Source of the DNA: Epilithonimonas zeae | GTDB taxonomy: Bacteria > Bacteroidota > Bacteroidia > Flavobacteriales > Weeksellaceae | Direction: 5' to 3' | Assembly (NCBI RefSeq): GCF_900141765.1 | Contig: NZ_FSRK01000002.1 | Coordinates: 558,001-622,000, forward strand | DNA: 64,000 nucleotides | In this document: positions 53,558 to 63,103 of the stretch, piece by piece | Layout of the letters: each line of letters opens with the position of its first letter | Position numbering within the stretch: the first letter of the stretch is position 1 | Program-made: the position numbers and the translations under genes | The notes under the pieces: generated by a model | Seen by the model: the letters and a program-made list of their open reading frames with translations, nothing else | Told to the model about the DNA's origin: nothing | Database searches by the model: none

Positions 53558-54115
53558 ATGTCAAATACACCTTCGAATATGCTGGCTTTAGGAACAAAAG
53601 CTCCGGACTTTAAACTTCCTAATCCGTCAAAAAATAACGAATTGCAAAGCCTTGAATCTTTGAGAGGGAAAAAAGGAACTTTGGTTGTTTTTATGTGTAA
53701 CCATTGTCCGTTCGTTCTTCATATCATTGATAAATTAGAAGAATTGTATGAGGATTACAAATCTCAAGGAATTGAGTTTATAGGAATCAATTCTAATGAT
53801 GTGGATCGATATCCTGCAGATTCTCCAGAGATGATGGTGGACTTTGTAGATGAAAAGAATATCAAATTTCCCTATTTATATGACGAATCTCAAGATGTCG
53901 CAAAATCTTTTGAAGCAGCTTGTACACCAGATTTTTACTTCTTTGACGAAAATCTAAATTTGATTTATCGTGGTCAAATGGATGACTCGCGTCCAGGAAA
54001 TCAAAAGGAAATTACAGGCGAAGATTTGATTATCGCTTTCGAAAATCTTTTGGCAGGAGCTGAGCAGGAAGATTTCCAGAAGCCAAGTTTAGGTTGCAAT
54101 ATCAAATGGAAATAA
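53558..54115 (+). CDS. Thioredoxin-family (AhpC/TSA-like) protein
   Basis: 185 residues of a peroxiredoxin/thioredoxin fold without a signal peptide. The segment APDFKLP leads to the redox site MCNHCPFVLH (Cys47, Cys50), then IGINSNDVDRYPADSPEMM and ACTPDFYFFD. The CxxC form suggests a thiol oxidoreductase in the cytoplasm; the partner is unknown. Confidence 0.87.
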   Translation: MSNTPSNMLALGTKAPDFKLPNPSKNNELQSLESLRGKKGTLVVFMCNHCPFVLHIIDKLEELYEDYKSQGIEFIGINSNDVDRYPADSPEMMVDFVDEKNIKFPYLYDESQDVAKSFEAACTPDFYFFDENLNLIYRGQMDDSRPGNQKEITGEDLIIAFENLLAGAEQEDFQKPSLGCNIKWK

Positions 54116-54120
54116 AATCA

Positions 54121-54154
54121 AAACTCCGGAAAGTAATTTCCGGAGTTTCTTTTA
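54121..54154. terminator. Two-way terminator after the thioredoxin-family gene
   Basis: Perfect stem AAACTCCGGAAA / TTTCCGGAGTTT with a four-base loop, T-rich after and A-rich before; it also faces the end of the NUDIX gene. Confidence 0.85.
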
Positions 54155-54178
54155 ATTAAAAACACTGTCAAATGACAG

Positions 54179-54694
54179 CTAGTTTTTTGTAATATAATTT
54201 TTCAAAAATCGTTTCTGAGATTCAAAAGCAATCTTATCCAAATCAAGTTCTGAAGCTTTTATCCAAATAGTTTCAGAGATTTCGGATTCTTCTAATTGGA
54301 TTTCGAATTTTTTCTCAACTTCATACAGATAGAACAAATCCAAAGTATTGTAATCAATATTTTTATAAGGATAAATATTCGGCTGACTTCCAAGATATTT
54401 GAAGTTTTCTGGATTAATATTTAATCCTAATTCTTCATTCAGTTCTCGGGAACAGGTTACTTCAGATGTTTCTTTCGGGTCTGTAAAACCGCCGGGCAAA
54501 TCCCATTTTCCTTTTCCGGGTTCTTGATTTCGAACTGTGAAAAATAATTCATCTTGATGTTTTATGATTACCGCAACAGCTGCAGCAGTATTGTGATACA
54601 AAACAAAATCACAATTGCTGCAACTAAATTTGGTAATATTATTCCATAGTAGTTTTTCCTGACCGCATTTTGGACAGAACTTTAAATTTTCCAT
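54179..54694 (-). CDS. NUDIX hydrolase with N-terminal zinc ribbon
   Basis: 171 residues. A zinc ribbon (Cys7, Cys10, Cys25, Cys28) precedes a complete Nudix box, GGFTDPKETSEVTCSRELNE then ELGL. Zinc-ribbon NUDIX enzymes include NADH pyrophosphatase-like types; the substrate here is not certain. Confidence 0.9.
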   Translation of the reverse strand: MENLKFCPKCGQEKLLWNNITKFSCSNCDFVLYHNTAAAVAVIIKHQDELFFTVRNQEPGKGKWDLPGGFTDPKETSEVTCSRELNEELGLNINPENFKYLGSQPNIYPYKNIDYNTLDLFYLYEVEKKFEIQLEESEISETIWIKASELDLDKIAFESQKRFLKNYITKN

Positions 54695-54716
54695 TGGATA
54701 AATTTAAAGAAAAAAC

Positions 54717-55628
54717 TTAAGCTATATTTCTATTTCTTGGATGGAAATTTAAAATAACATCTCTCAGTTCCTCAGTTTTCAGATGTGTATAAACTTGCGT
54801 TGTGGTAATACTGCTGTGCCCCAACATCTCCTGAATAAACCTCAAATCAGCTCCATTTTGTAACAAATGCGTTGCAAAAGAATGTCTGAAAGTGTGTGGG
54901 GAAATACTCTTGTTGATTCCCGCTTTCTGCGTTAATTCTTTGATGATGATGAAAACAATCACTCTGGACATATTAGTTCCTCTTGTATTCAGGAAAACAA
55001 TATCCTCGTGTTTTTTGTTGACCTTGATTTTCTTTCTAACGTTTTGGATGTAATCGTGAAGATACTCTGCAGTAGAACTTGCAAGAGGAACCAATCTGGT
55101 TTTCTCACCTTTACCTTCTACAATAATGAATCCTTCTTTGAAATTGATATTGGAAATTTTCAAATCTACCAATTCCGAAACGCGAAGACCGCAACCGTAC
55201 AATACTTCCAGAATGCATTGGTTTCTTTGTCCAATGTCTGTTTTTTTATCAATACTGTTGATGATTTTGTCAATGTCATCCATACTCAAAGTATCAGGAA
55301 GATAAAGACCCAACTTCGGACCTTCTAAAAGTGAAGAAGGATTGTCTTCTCTGTATTCTTCTTCCAAAAGAAATTTGAAAAAAGCCTTGATAGAAGAAAT
55401 TCCTCTAGCCTGGGAACGTTCACTGATTTTCTTTTTAGAAAGTTGATAGATGAATTCTTGTAGATTTTCGTAAGAAATGTCGTGTGGAGAAACCTCTTGT
55501 AATTCTGTAGTTGCAAAGCTTTCCAGCTTTTTGATGTCTCTAACGTAAGCGTCTAGTGTGTTGTCAGAGAAGCTTTTTTCAAATTTTAGAAAATTTGAAA
55601 AATCTGTAATTTTTTCGGACCAATTCAT
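54717..55628 (-). CDS. xerD: Site-specific tyrosine recombinase XerD/XerC
   Basis: 303 residues: an N-terminal SAM-like DNA-binding domain (SDNTLDAYVRDIKKLE) and a catalytic domain with GCGLRVSEL, the HTFRHSFATH box, GHSSITTTQ and the nucleophile Tyr in VYTHL. It resolves chromosome dimers at dif with FtsK. No attachment site or mobile-element genes are nearby, so it is the housekeeping enzyme. Confidence 0.93.
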   Translation of the reverse strand: MNWSEKITDFSNFLKFEKSFSDNTLDAYVRDIKKLESFATTELQEVSPHDISYENLQEFIYQLSKKKISERSQARGISSIKAFFKFLLEEEYREDNPSSLLEGPKLGLYLPDTLSMDDIDKIINSIDKKTDIGQRNQCILEVLYGCGLRVSELVDLKISNINFKEGFIIVEGKGEKTRLVPLASSTAEYLHDYIQNVRKKIKVNKKHEDIVFLNTRGTNMSRVIVFIIIKELTQKAGINKSISPHTFRHSFATHLLQNGADLRFIQEMLGHSSITTTQVYTHLKTEELRDVILNFHPRNRNIA

Positions 55629-55669
55629 ATTTGTGTTTTTTAATTGTTTTATAAAATATAATATTTATC

Positions 55670-56101
55670 TCATACGATATATAATTCTTGTTCTGTAATG
55701 TTTAAAATCTCAATTCCTGCGTTTTTTAAAAATTCTAATCCACTGTCGTCAGAATAGCCGGTCATATAAACCACTTTTTCGATTCCAGATTGTAATATCA
55801 ATTTACTGCACTCTTTGCACGGAGACATTGTTATATATAACGTTGCGCCTTTGCAAGATTGTGTGCTGCTAGCTATTTTCAATATAGCGTTGGCTTCTGC
55901 GTGAAGTACGAACCAATTGGTTTTTCCGTCTTCATCTTCACAATTATTCTCGAAGCCAGAAGGTGTTCCATTGTAGCCGTCAGAAATTATCATTCTGTCT
56001 TTTACGATAAGCGCACCAACTTTTTTTCTCTTACAGTAAGATAGATTTGCCCATTCAGACGCCATCTTAAGATAAGCAATATCGAATTTGTTATAATTCA
56101 T
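55670..56101 (-). CDS. dCMP/cytidine-type deaminase
   Basis: 143 residues of the deoxycytidylate deaminase family. Zinc site: His and Glu in LHAEANAIL, cysteines in SPCKECSKLI. The GYNGTPSGFENNCED segment is typical of dCMP deaminases, which supply dUMP for thymidylate. It lies between xerD and the enoyl-CoA hydratase gene, all on the minus strand. Confidence 0.92.
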   Translation of the reverse strand: MNYNKFDIAYLKMASEWANLSYCKRKKVGALIVKDRMIISDGYNGTPSGFENNCEDEDGKTNWFVLHAEANAILKIASSTQSCKGATLYITMSPCKECSKLILQSGIEKVVYMTGYSDDSGLEFLKNAGIEILNITEQELYIV

Positions 56102-56110
56102 TCTACTAAT

Positions 56111-56878
56111 TTAGTTGAAGGCAGGCTTTCTTTTTTCCAGAAAAGCCGAAACTCCTTCTTTAAAATCCTCACCTGAAAATAATTCTCCAAAAGAATCAAT
56201 CTCAGTTTCCATCCCATTTTCTTTGTCACTTGCATTCACCGCTTTTATCGCTTTTGCAATACCGAGTGGCGAATTTTTCACAATTTGCTCAGCTAATTCC
56301 TGAGTTTTTGAAAACAATTCTTCCAAAGAAAAAACTTCATTCACCAAACCAATGGATTTGGCTTTTTCAGCAGTAATCATTTTTGCTGAGAAAATCATTT
56401 CATTAGCCAAACCTTTCCCTACCAATTTTGGCAATCTCTGGGTTCCACCATAACCAGGAATCAATCCTAAAGTTACTTCCGGTAAACCTAATTTTGCATT
56501 TTCCGAAGCGTATCTGATGTGGCAAGATAATGCCAATTCCAATCCTCCACCAAGAGCAAAACCATTGATTGCTGCAATCACAGGTTTGTTCAAATCTTCT
56601 ATTTTTTGAAAAACAGAATGTCCTCTTTTTGATAGTTCTTTCGCTTTTTCTGAGCTGTAAGCAGAAAATTCTTTGATATCTGCACCAGCAACGAAAGATT
56701 TTTCTCCACTTCCAGTAACAATCACACAGTTTACATTTTTATCAGAAGCCAAATTATCAAACACATTTTCCAAATCATTAAAAACCTGAGCGTTCAAAGC
56801 ATTTAAGCTTTCTGGTCTGTTGATTGTTACAACTGCAATTTTTCTTTCTATCGTTAATTTTATACTTTCGTAACTCAT
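56111..56878 (-). CDS. Enoyl-CoA hydratase
   Basis: 255 residues of the crotonase fold. Oxyanion segments FVAGADIKEFS and GFALGGGLELAL, and both catalytic glutamates (GLELAL and LPEVTLGLIPG) are present, supporting hydratase activity in fatty-acid or short-chain acyl-CoA metabolism. It lies 9 bases upstream of the dCMP deaminase gene. Confidence 0.92.
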   Translation of the reverse strand: MSYESIKLTIERKIAVVTINRPESLNALNAQVFNDLENVFDNLASDKNVNCVIVTGSGEKSFVAGADIKEFSAYSSEKAKELSKRGHSVFQKIEDLNKPVIAAINGFALGGGLELALSCHIRYASENAKLGLPEVTLGLIPGYGGTQRLPKLVGKGLANEMIFSAKMITAEKAKSIGLVNEVFSLEELFSKTQELAEQIVKNSPLGIAKAIKAVNASDKENGMETEIDSFGELFSGEDFKEGVSAFLEKRKPAFN

Positions 56879-57011
56879 TTCAAAAAGAAGATTTTGATTA
56901 ATTCTAAAATGATTTAGGAATCTAATTTAGAAATTCCTGCAATATAAACAAAATATTAATGAATAATTAACATTTATATTGTTTATTTATTAATCTTTGT
57001 AAATTATAATA

Positions 57012-57401
57012 ATGAAAACTTTTTACAGAATATCCCAATATGTCTTTAAAACATACATTTTGCTACTCACTATATTTGTAATTTCTTGTGGAAGTCGTAA
57101 CTCAAGTTCCAGTTACAAATCCACATCTGTATCCTATTATGCTAATAAATTTGATGGAAAAAAGACAGCAAGTGGCGAAACTTATAGACATTCTAAAATG
57201 ACGGGTGCTCACAAGTCACTTTCATTCGGCACACGAGTAGAAATCGTGAATGTTGAGAATGATAAATCTGTCATCATTACTGTAAATGACAGAGGCCCAT
57301 TGAAATATTCGAGAGAATTTGATTTGAGTCAAGGTGCTTTCAAAAAAATTTCAAATCTGAATGCCGGAATCGTGAAAGTAAAATATAGAATCCTTAAATA
57401 A
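57012..57401 (+). CDS. RlpA-like double-psi beta-barrel lipoprotein
   Basis: 129 residues with a lipoprotein signal (FVISC, Cys26) and a complete double-psi barrel: SYYANKFDGKKTASGE, MTGAHKSLSFGT and VNDRGPLKYSREFDLSQGA. RlpA proteins bind or cleave denuded glycan strands at the septum. The usual SPOR domain is absent. TGTGAT and ATCACA arms (57419-57449) follow the gene. Confidence 0.88.
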   Translation: MKTFYRISQYVFKTYILLLTIFVISCGSRNSSSSYKSTSVSYYANKFDGKKTASGETYRHSKMTGAHKSLSFGTRVEIVNVENDKSVIITVNDRGPLKYSREFDLSQGAFKKISNLNAGIVKVKYRILK

Positions 57402-57460
57402 TACTGCATTTTATTATATGTGATAAATGTTAAGAAATGATTCATCACATAATATTTTAA

Positions 57461-58822
<1,362 letters not shown>

Positions 58823-58845
58823 GATTTAACAAAAATTTATAATTT

Positions 58846-58883
58846 AAAGCATTTGGAATTTTCCAGATGCTTTTTGTTTTTAT
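58846..58883 (+). terminator. Terminator of eno
   Basis: Stem AAAGCATTTGGA / TCCAGATGCTTT (one G-U pair) followed by TTGTTTTTATTT. Confidence 0.8.
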
Positions 58884-58991
58884 TTATTTGAAAATCAATT
58901 TGTTAATTATTTGATTTTTTCATAAACAATTATTTTTTTTATTCAATTATTGATATTAATAGAATCGATTGTGAGATATGACTTTTGTCAG

Positions 58992-59022
58992 TTGAGCATT
59001 AAGACTGAAAGTGTTATATTTA
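58992..59022 (+). promoter_or_regulatory. Probable promoter of gltA
   Basis: TTG at 58992-58994, 20 bases, TATATTTA at 59015-59022; one mismatch to TAnnTTTG. Confidence 0.45.
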
Positions 59023-59041
59023 GCAAATAAATTTTTTTAAA

Positions 59042-60328
59042 ATGTCAGATAATAAAGTTATATTAAATTACGACGGGAAAAGCTTTGAATATCCAATCGT
59101 AGATAGTACTATCGGAGACAGAGGAATTGATATTTCCAAATTGAGAGACCAGACAGGTTTAATTACTATGGATCTTGGTTATAAAAACACAGGTGCTACA
59201 ATCAGTGAAATTACATACTTAGATGGTGATCAGGGAGAATTGTTCTACAGAGGTTATCCGATAGAGCAGATTGCCGAAAAATCTAATTTTACGGAAGTAA
59301 TGTATCTTTTACTTCATGGAGAATTACCTACTACTGAGCAGTTTAATACCTTCAACGGTAACATCAAAAAATATAACTTCGTAGCAGAGGAGATGAAGAA
59401 AATCATCGATGCTTTCCCTCGTTCTGCACACCCAATGGGCGTTTTGTCTACGCTTACTTCTGCATTGACAGCATTTAATCCTAAAGCGGTTAATGTTCAG
59501 TCAAAAGAAGAGATGGATCTTGCTGCTGAATTGTTGATTGCAAAATTTGCTCACCTAGCTGCTTGGACGTACAGAAAAACACTTGGTTTACCATTAAATC
59601 ACGGAGATAATAACTTAAGCTATGTAGAAAATTTCTACAAAATGGCATTCAGATTACCAAATGAAGATTTCGAAATCAATCCTGTGGTAACGGCTGCCTT
59701 GGACAAATTACTAATCCTTCACGCTGACCACGAGCAAAACTGTTCTACATCTACAGTAAGAATGGTAGGTTCTGCTCACACAGGTCTTTTTGCATCAGTT
59801 TCTGCAGGTATTTCTGCACTTTGGGGTCCACTTCACGGTGGAGCAAACCAAGCGGTTATCGAGATGCTTGAATTGATTGAAAAAGATGGTGGCGATGTTT
59901 CTAAATATGTTGCTAAGGCTAAAGATAAAAACGATAGTTTCCGTTTGATGGGCTTCGGGCACAGAGTTTACAAAAACTTCGACCCAAGAGCAAAAATCAT
60001 TAAGAAGGCGGCTGACGATCTATTAGAAGCATTAGGAATTCAGGATAAGGCTCTGGATATTGCAATGCAGTTGGAAAAAGTAGCTTTGGAAGACGACTAC
60101 TTCATCGAAAGAAAATTATATCCAAATGTAGATTTCTATTCAGGTATCATCTACAGAGCATTGGGAATCCCAACAGAAATGTTCACCGTAATGTTTGCAT
60201 TAGGAAGATTACCGGGATGGATTGCTCAATGGAAAGAAATGAGACTGAAAGGTGACCCGATCGGAAGACCAAGACAGGTTTATCAAGGTGCTCAAAAAAG
60301 AGATTACGTAGATATCAACAACAGATAA
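59042..60328 (+). CDS. gltA: Citrate synthase
   Basis: 428 residues, the hexameric (type II) length. It condenses acetyl-CoA and oxaloacetate in the TCA cycle. The active-site segments LHADHEQNCSTSTVR, GPLHGGANQAV and GFGHRVYKNFDPRA are present. Single-gene unit with its own terminator. Confidence 0.97.
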   Translation: MSDNKVILNYDGKSFEYPIVDSTIGDRGIDISKLRDQTGLITMDLGYKNTGATISEITYLDGDQGELFYRGYPIEQIAEKSNFTEVMYLLLHGELPTTEQFNTFNGNIKKYNFVAEEMKKIIDAFPRSAHPMGVLSTLTSALTAFNPKAVNVQSKEEMDLAAELLIAKFAHLAAWTYRKTLGLPLNHGDNNLSYVENFYKMAFRLPNEDFEINPVVTAALDKLLILHADHEQNCSTSTVRMVGSAHTGLFASVSAGISALWGPLHGGANQAVIEMLELIEKDGGDVSKYVAKAKDKNDSFRLMGFGHRVYKNFDPRAKIIKKAADDLLEALGIQDKALDIAMQLEKVALEDDYFIERKLYPNVDFYSGIIYRALGIPTEMFTVMFALGRLPGWIAQWKEMRLKGDPIGRPRQVYQGAQKRDYVDINNR

Positions 60329-60345
60329 GATATTTAATGAAAATT

Positions 60346-60384
60346 AATAATCCCCGGAATGTAAGTTTTGGGGATTATTTTTTT
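60346..60384 (+). terminator. Terminator of gltA
   Basis: Stem AATAATCCCC / GGGGATTATT, loop GGAATGTAAGTTTT, then a run of T. Confidence 0.85.
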
Positions 60385-60500
60385 GTAACAATCAGAATTG
60401 GAACATCAAAAGTTGAGGCATTAATTATATCAACAGATATTATTCCTAATTTATCCTTTATTGCCAAGCTTTATTTATATTTGCTCAATTCTCAGAATTT

Positions 60501-61415
60501 ATGAATCTTAATATCAAAAACGAAACTGGAAGACTGAAATCTGTAGTTTTAGGACAACCAAAATCTAATGGATCAGTTCCTACACTTGCAGAAAGTTATG
60601 ATGCAAAATCGTACAACACAATCGAGAATGGTATCTACCCGAAAGAAGAAGATATTGTTTTCGAAATGACAGAGTTCGAAAAAGTGTTGAAGAAATATGA
60701 TGTTGAGGTTTTTCGTCCAAAAATTATCAAAGACTACAATCAGGTTTTTGCCCGCGATGTAGCTTTTGTGATTGAGGATAAAATGATAATTTCTAATATC
60801 ATCCCCGACAGAGCAGACGAGCAAGAAGCTTATCGACATATCATTGACAAAGTTTCTTGGAGAAATGTGATTAATCTTCCGGAAAAAGCGCATATCGAAG
60901 GGGGCGACGTAATTGTTTGGGACGAATTTCTTTTCGTAGGAACAAGCTACAGCCCAGATTACCGAAATCTAAAAACCGCCAGAACCAACGAATACGCTAT
61001 CGAAATCCTGAAAGAATATTTCCCAAAAAAGAGAATCATCGACTTGGATTTGAAGAAAAATGATACTAAACCTTACGAAGGAATTTTACATTTGGATTGT
61101 ACATTCAACCCGATTGGAGAAGACAAATGTGTGATTTACAAAAATGGATTTGTGGATGAGGATGATTATCAATTAGTGATAGATATTTTTGGCGAAGAAA
61201 ATTGTTTCAATATCAATGATGAAGAGATGTTCCAGATGTTCCCGAATGTTTTCTCAATTGCTCCAGATGTTGTCGTTTCTGACAAAGCTTTCACGAGAAT
61301 GAACGACCATTTCCGCAACGAATGGGGAATTACTGTAGAAGAAATTCCTTACCGCGAAATTTCTAAAATGGGTGGATTGTTGAGATGTTCGACTTTGCCT
61401 TTAGTAAGAGAATAA
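60501..61415 (+). CDS. Arginine-deiminase-fold hydrolase (DDAH family)
   Basis: 304 residues of the amidinotransferase/deiminase fold. Guanidine-handling residues appear as FARDVAF, HIEGGDVI, the His in ILHLDCTFNP, and the catalytic Cys in LLRCSTLPLVRE at the end. Such enzymes release ammonia or alkylamines from arginine-type compounds; which one cannot be told. A -7-like TATATTTG lies at 60476-60483. The CPBP gene follows after 5 bases. Confidence 0.85.
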   Translation: MNLNIKNETGRLKSVVLGQPKSNGSVPTLAESYDAKSYNTIENGIYPKEEDIVFEMTEFEKVLKKYDVEVFRPKIIKDYNQVFARDVAFVIEDKMIISNIIPDRADEQEAYRHIIDKVSWRNVINLPEKAHIEGGDVIVWDEFLFVGTSYSPDYRNLKTARTNEYAIEILKEYFPKKRIIDLDLKKNDTKPYEGILHLDCTFNPIGEDKCVIYKNGFVDEDDYQLVIDIFGEENCFNINDEEMFQMFPNVFSIAPDVVVSDKAFTRMNDHFRNEWGITVEEIPYREISKMGGLLRCSTLPLVRE

Positions 61416-61420
61416 TTTGT

Positions 61421-62080
61421 ATGGTGAGTACAAAAATTTTATTCAATAACAAATGGATTGCTTTTTTGTTTTTAGCAATTTCATTTTCTTTAATTTACAA
61501 TCCATTTACAAAGTTTCCATATACTTTTTGTGTAATTATTTTGGCTATCCTTTTATTCACATTTCTACAAGACGGGAATTTTAAAGGTCTAAAATTCAAT
61601 AAAATAAAATTTTCTGACATTAAAGTAATATTAGTTTGCTATCTAATCTTAGAGCTTTCTATGGATTTTATTTTTCAGCCTTTGGTCAGTAAAATTTTTA
61701 ATGAGCCGGCGGATTATTCTTCATTTAAAATGATAGAAGGAAACTCTGCCAAATATTTTAAATGGCTCTTCAATATGTGGATAAGTGCGGCTATTGGGGA
61801 AGAACTCCTGTTTCGTAGTTTTGCCTTTTTACAGTTTAGAAAGATATTTGGTGAGAAGAAAATATGGCTTGTTTTATTAAGTGCAGTAATGTTTTCTTTA
61901 CCACACTTATATCAAGGAATCTCAGGATTGGTAATGACTTTTTTATTTGGATTGGCGTTCGGCTTTATCTATTTAAAATTTAATAATATTTGGATTAATG
62001 TTATTATACACGGTCTCGTAGATACTGTTTTTCTCACTTTGAGTTATTATGGAATGACCGACTTTTATTCAGGATTTTAA
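61421..62080 (+). CDS. CPBP (CAAX-type) intramembrane protease
   Basis: 219 residues from ATG 61421 (the 61385 start overlaps the previous gene and is rejected). Several hydrophobic helices are visible. The glutamic-protease motifs are EELLFRSFAF (EExxxR, near 127), LPHLYQGISG, and NVIIHGLVD near 200. Family members process prenylated or bacteriocin-type peptides; the substrate here is unknown. It sits between two deiminase-fold genes, 5 bases after one and 15 before the other. Confidence 0.85.
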   Translation: MVSTKILFNNKWIAFLFLAISFSLIYNPFTKFPYTFCVIILAILLFTFLQDGNFKGLKFNKIKFSDIKVILVCYLILELSMDFIFQPLVSKIFNEPADYSSFKMIEGNSAKYFKWLFNMWISAAIGEELLFRSFAFLQFRKIFGEKKIWLVLLSAVMFSLPHLYQGISGLVMTFLFGLAFGFIYLKFNNIWINVIIHGLVDTVFLTLSYYGMTDFYSGF

Positions 62081-62095
62081 TCATATTAGTTAAAA

Positions 62096-63013
62096 ATGCA
62101 AACAACAGATACAGTTTTGATGATAGAACCAGTCGCTTTTGGATTCAACGAGCAAACGGCGGTTAACAATTATTTTCAGGTTCAACAAGAAGGCAATGTT
62201 CAAGGTGAAGCTTTGAAAGAATTCAATTCTTTTGCCGAAAAATTGAGAGCAAAAGGCATCAATGTCATTACGATAAAAGATACGCTTGACCCAAAAACAC
62301 CAGATTCAATTTTCCCGAATAACTGGGTGAGTTTTCACTCTGATGGAAAAGTGGTTCTGTATCCAATGTTTGCAGAAAACAGACGTTTGGAAAGACGTGA
62401 GGATATCATCAATCAAATTAAAGAACAATTTGAGATAAAAGAAATCATCGATTATTCTGACATCGAAAAAGACAACAAATTTCTGGAAGGAACGGGAAGT
62501 ATGATTTTCGACCACGATAATAAGATTGCTTATGGTTCTGTCTCGTTGAGGTTGGATGAGGATTTGTTTAGAAAATTCTGTAGCGAGTTTGGATTCAAAC
62601 CTGTCGTTTTCCATTCTTATCAGACAGCTGGCGAAGAAAGATTGCCAATTTATCACACCAATGTAATGATGTGTGTTGCTGACCAATTCGTTGTGATTTG
62701 TCTGGATTGTATCGACGACGATTTGGAAAGAGAAAAAGTCATTGAAACGATTAAAAATTCAGGAAAAGAATTAATAGAAATCTCTGAAGACCAAATGCAG
62801 AATTTCGCAGGAAATATGCTTCAGGTTCAGAATAATTCAGGAGAAAAATTTTTAGTAATGAGCCAAAGCGCTTACCAATCTTTGAACCCAGAACAAGTTT
62901 CTGCCATCGAAAAATATTGTGAAATTATTTACTCCGATTTGGAAGTTATTGAAACCAATGGTGGCGGAAGTGCAAGGTGTATGTTGGCTGAGGTTTTCTT
63001 GCCGAAGAAATAA
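62096..63013 (+). CDS. ctlX: Citrulline-utilization hydrolase CtlX
   Basis: 305 residues of the amidinotransferase fold: FPNNWVSFHSDG (near 74-85), EGTGSMIFDH, the His in YHTNVMMCV, and the catalytic Cys near the end in NGGGSARCMLAEVF. CtlX-type enzymes break citrulline to ornithine. The start fits homologues (TDTVLMIEPVAFGFN). Last gene of a probable three-gene unit. Confidence 0.88.
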   Translation: MQTTDTVLMIEPVAFGFNEQTAVNNYFQVQQEGNVQGEALKEFNSFAEKLRAKGINVITIKDTLDPKTPDSIFPNNWVSFHSDGKVVLYPMFAENRRLERREDIINQIKEQFEIKEIIDYSDIEKDNKFLEGTGSMIFDHDNKIAYGSVSLRLDEDLFRKFCSEFGFKPVVFHSYQTAGEERLPIYHTNVMMCVADQFVVICLDCIDDDLEREKVIETIKNSGKELIEISEDQMQNFAGNMLQVQNNSGEKFLVMSQSAYQSLNPEQVSAIEKYCEIIYSDLEVIETNGGGSARCMLAEVFLPKK

Positions 63014-63033
63014 ATTCATTTAAATAAAAATCA

Positions 63034-63076
63034 AAAATCCCGTCTTGTAATAAAACTCGACGGGATTTTCTTTTTG
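63034..63076. terminator. Two-way terminator after ctlX
   Basis: Stem AAAATCCCGTC / GACGGGATTTT with a 14-base loop, then CTTTTTG; A-rich on the other side. It also faces the end of the minus-strand barrel gene. Confidence 0.8.
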
Positions 63077-63103
63077 AAAAATTTAACTTGATATATAATG
63101 TAG

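Noticed and set aside
54717-55628. XerD as the integrase of a mobile element
   Set aside because: It is surrounded by housekeeping genes without direct repeats, tRNA target or cargo, and has the chromosomal XerC/D form.
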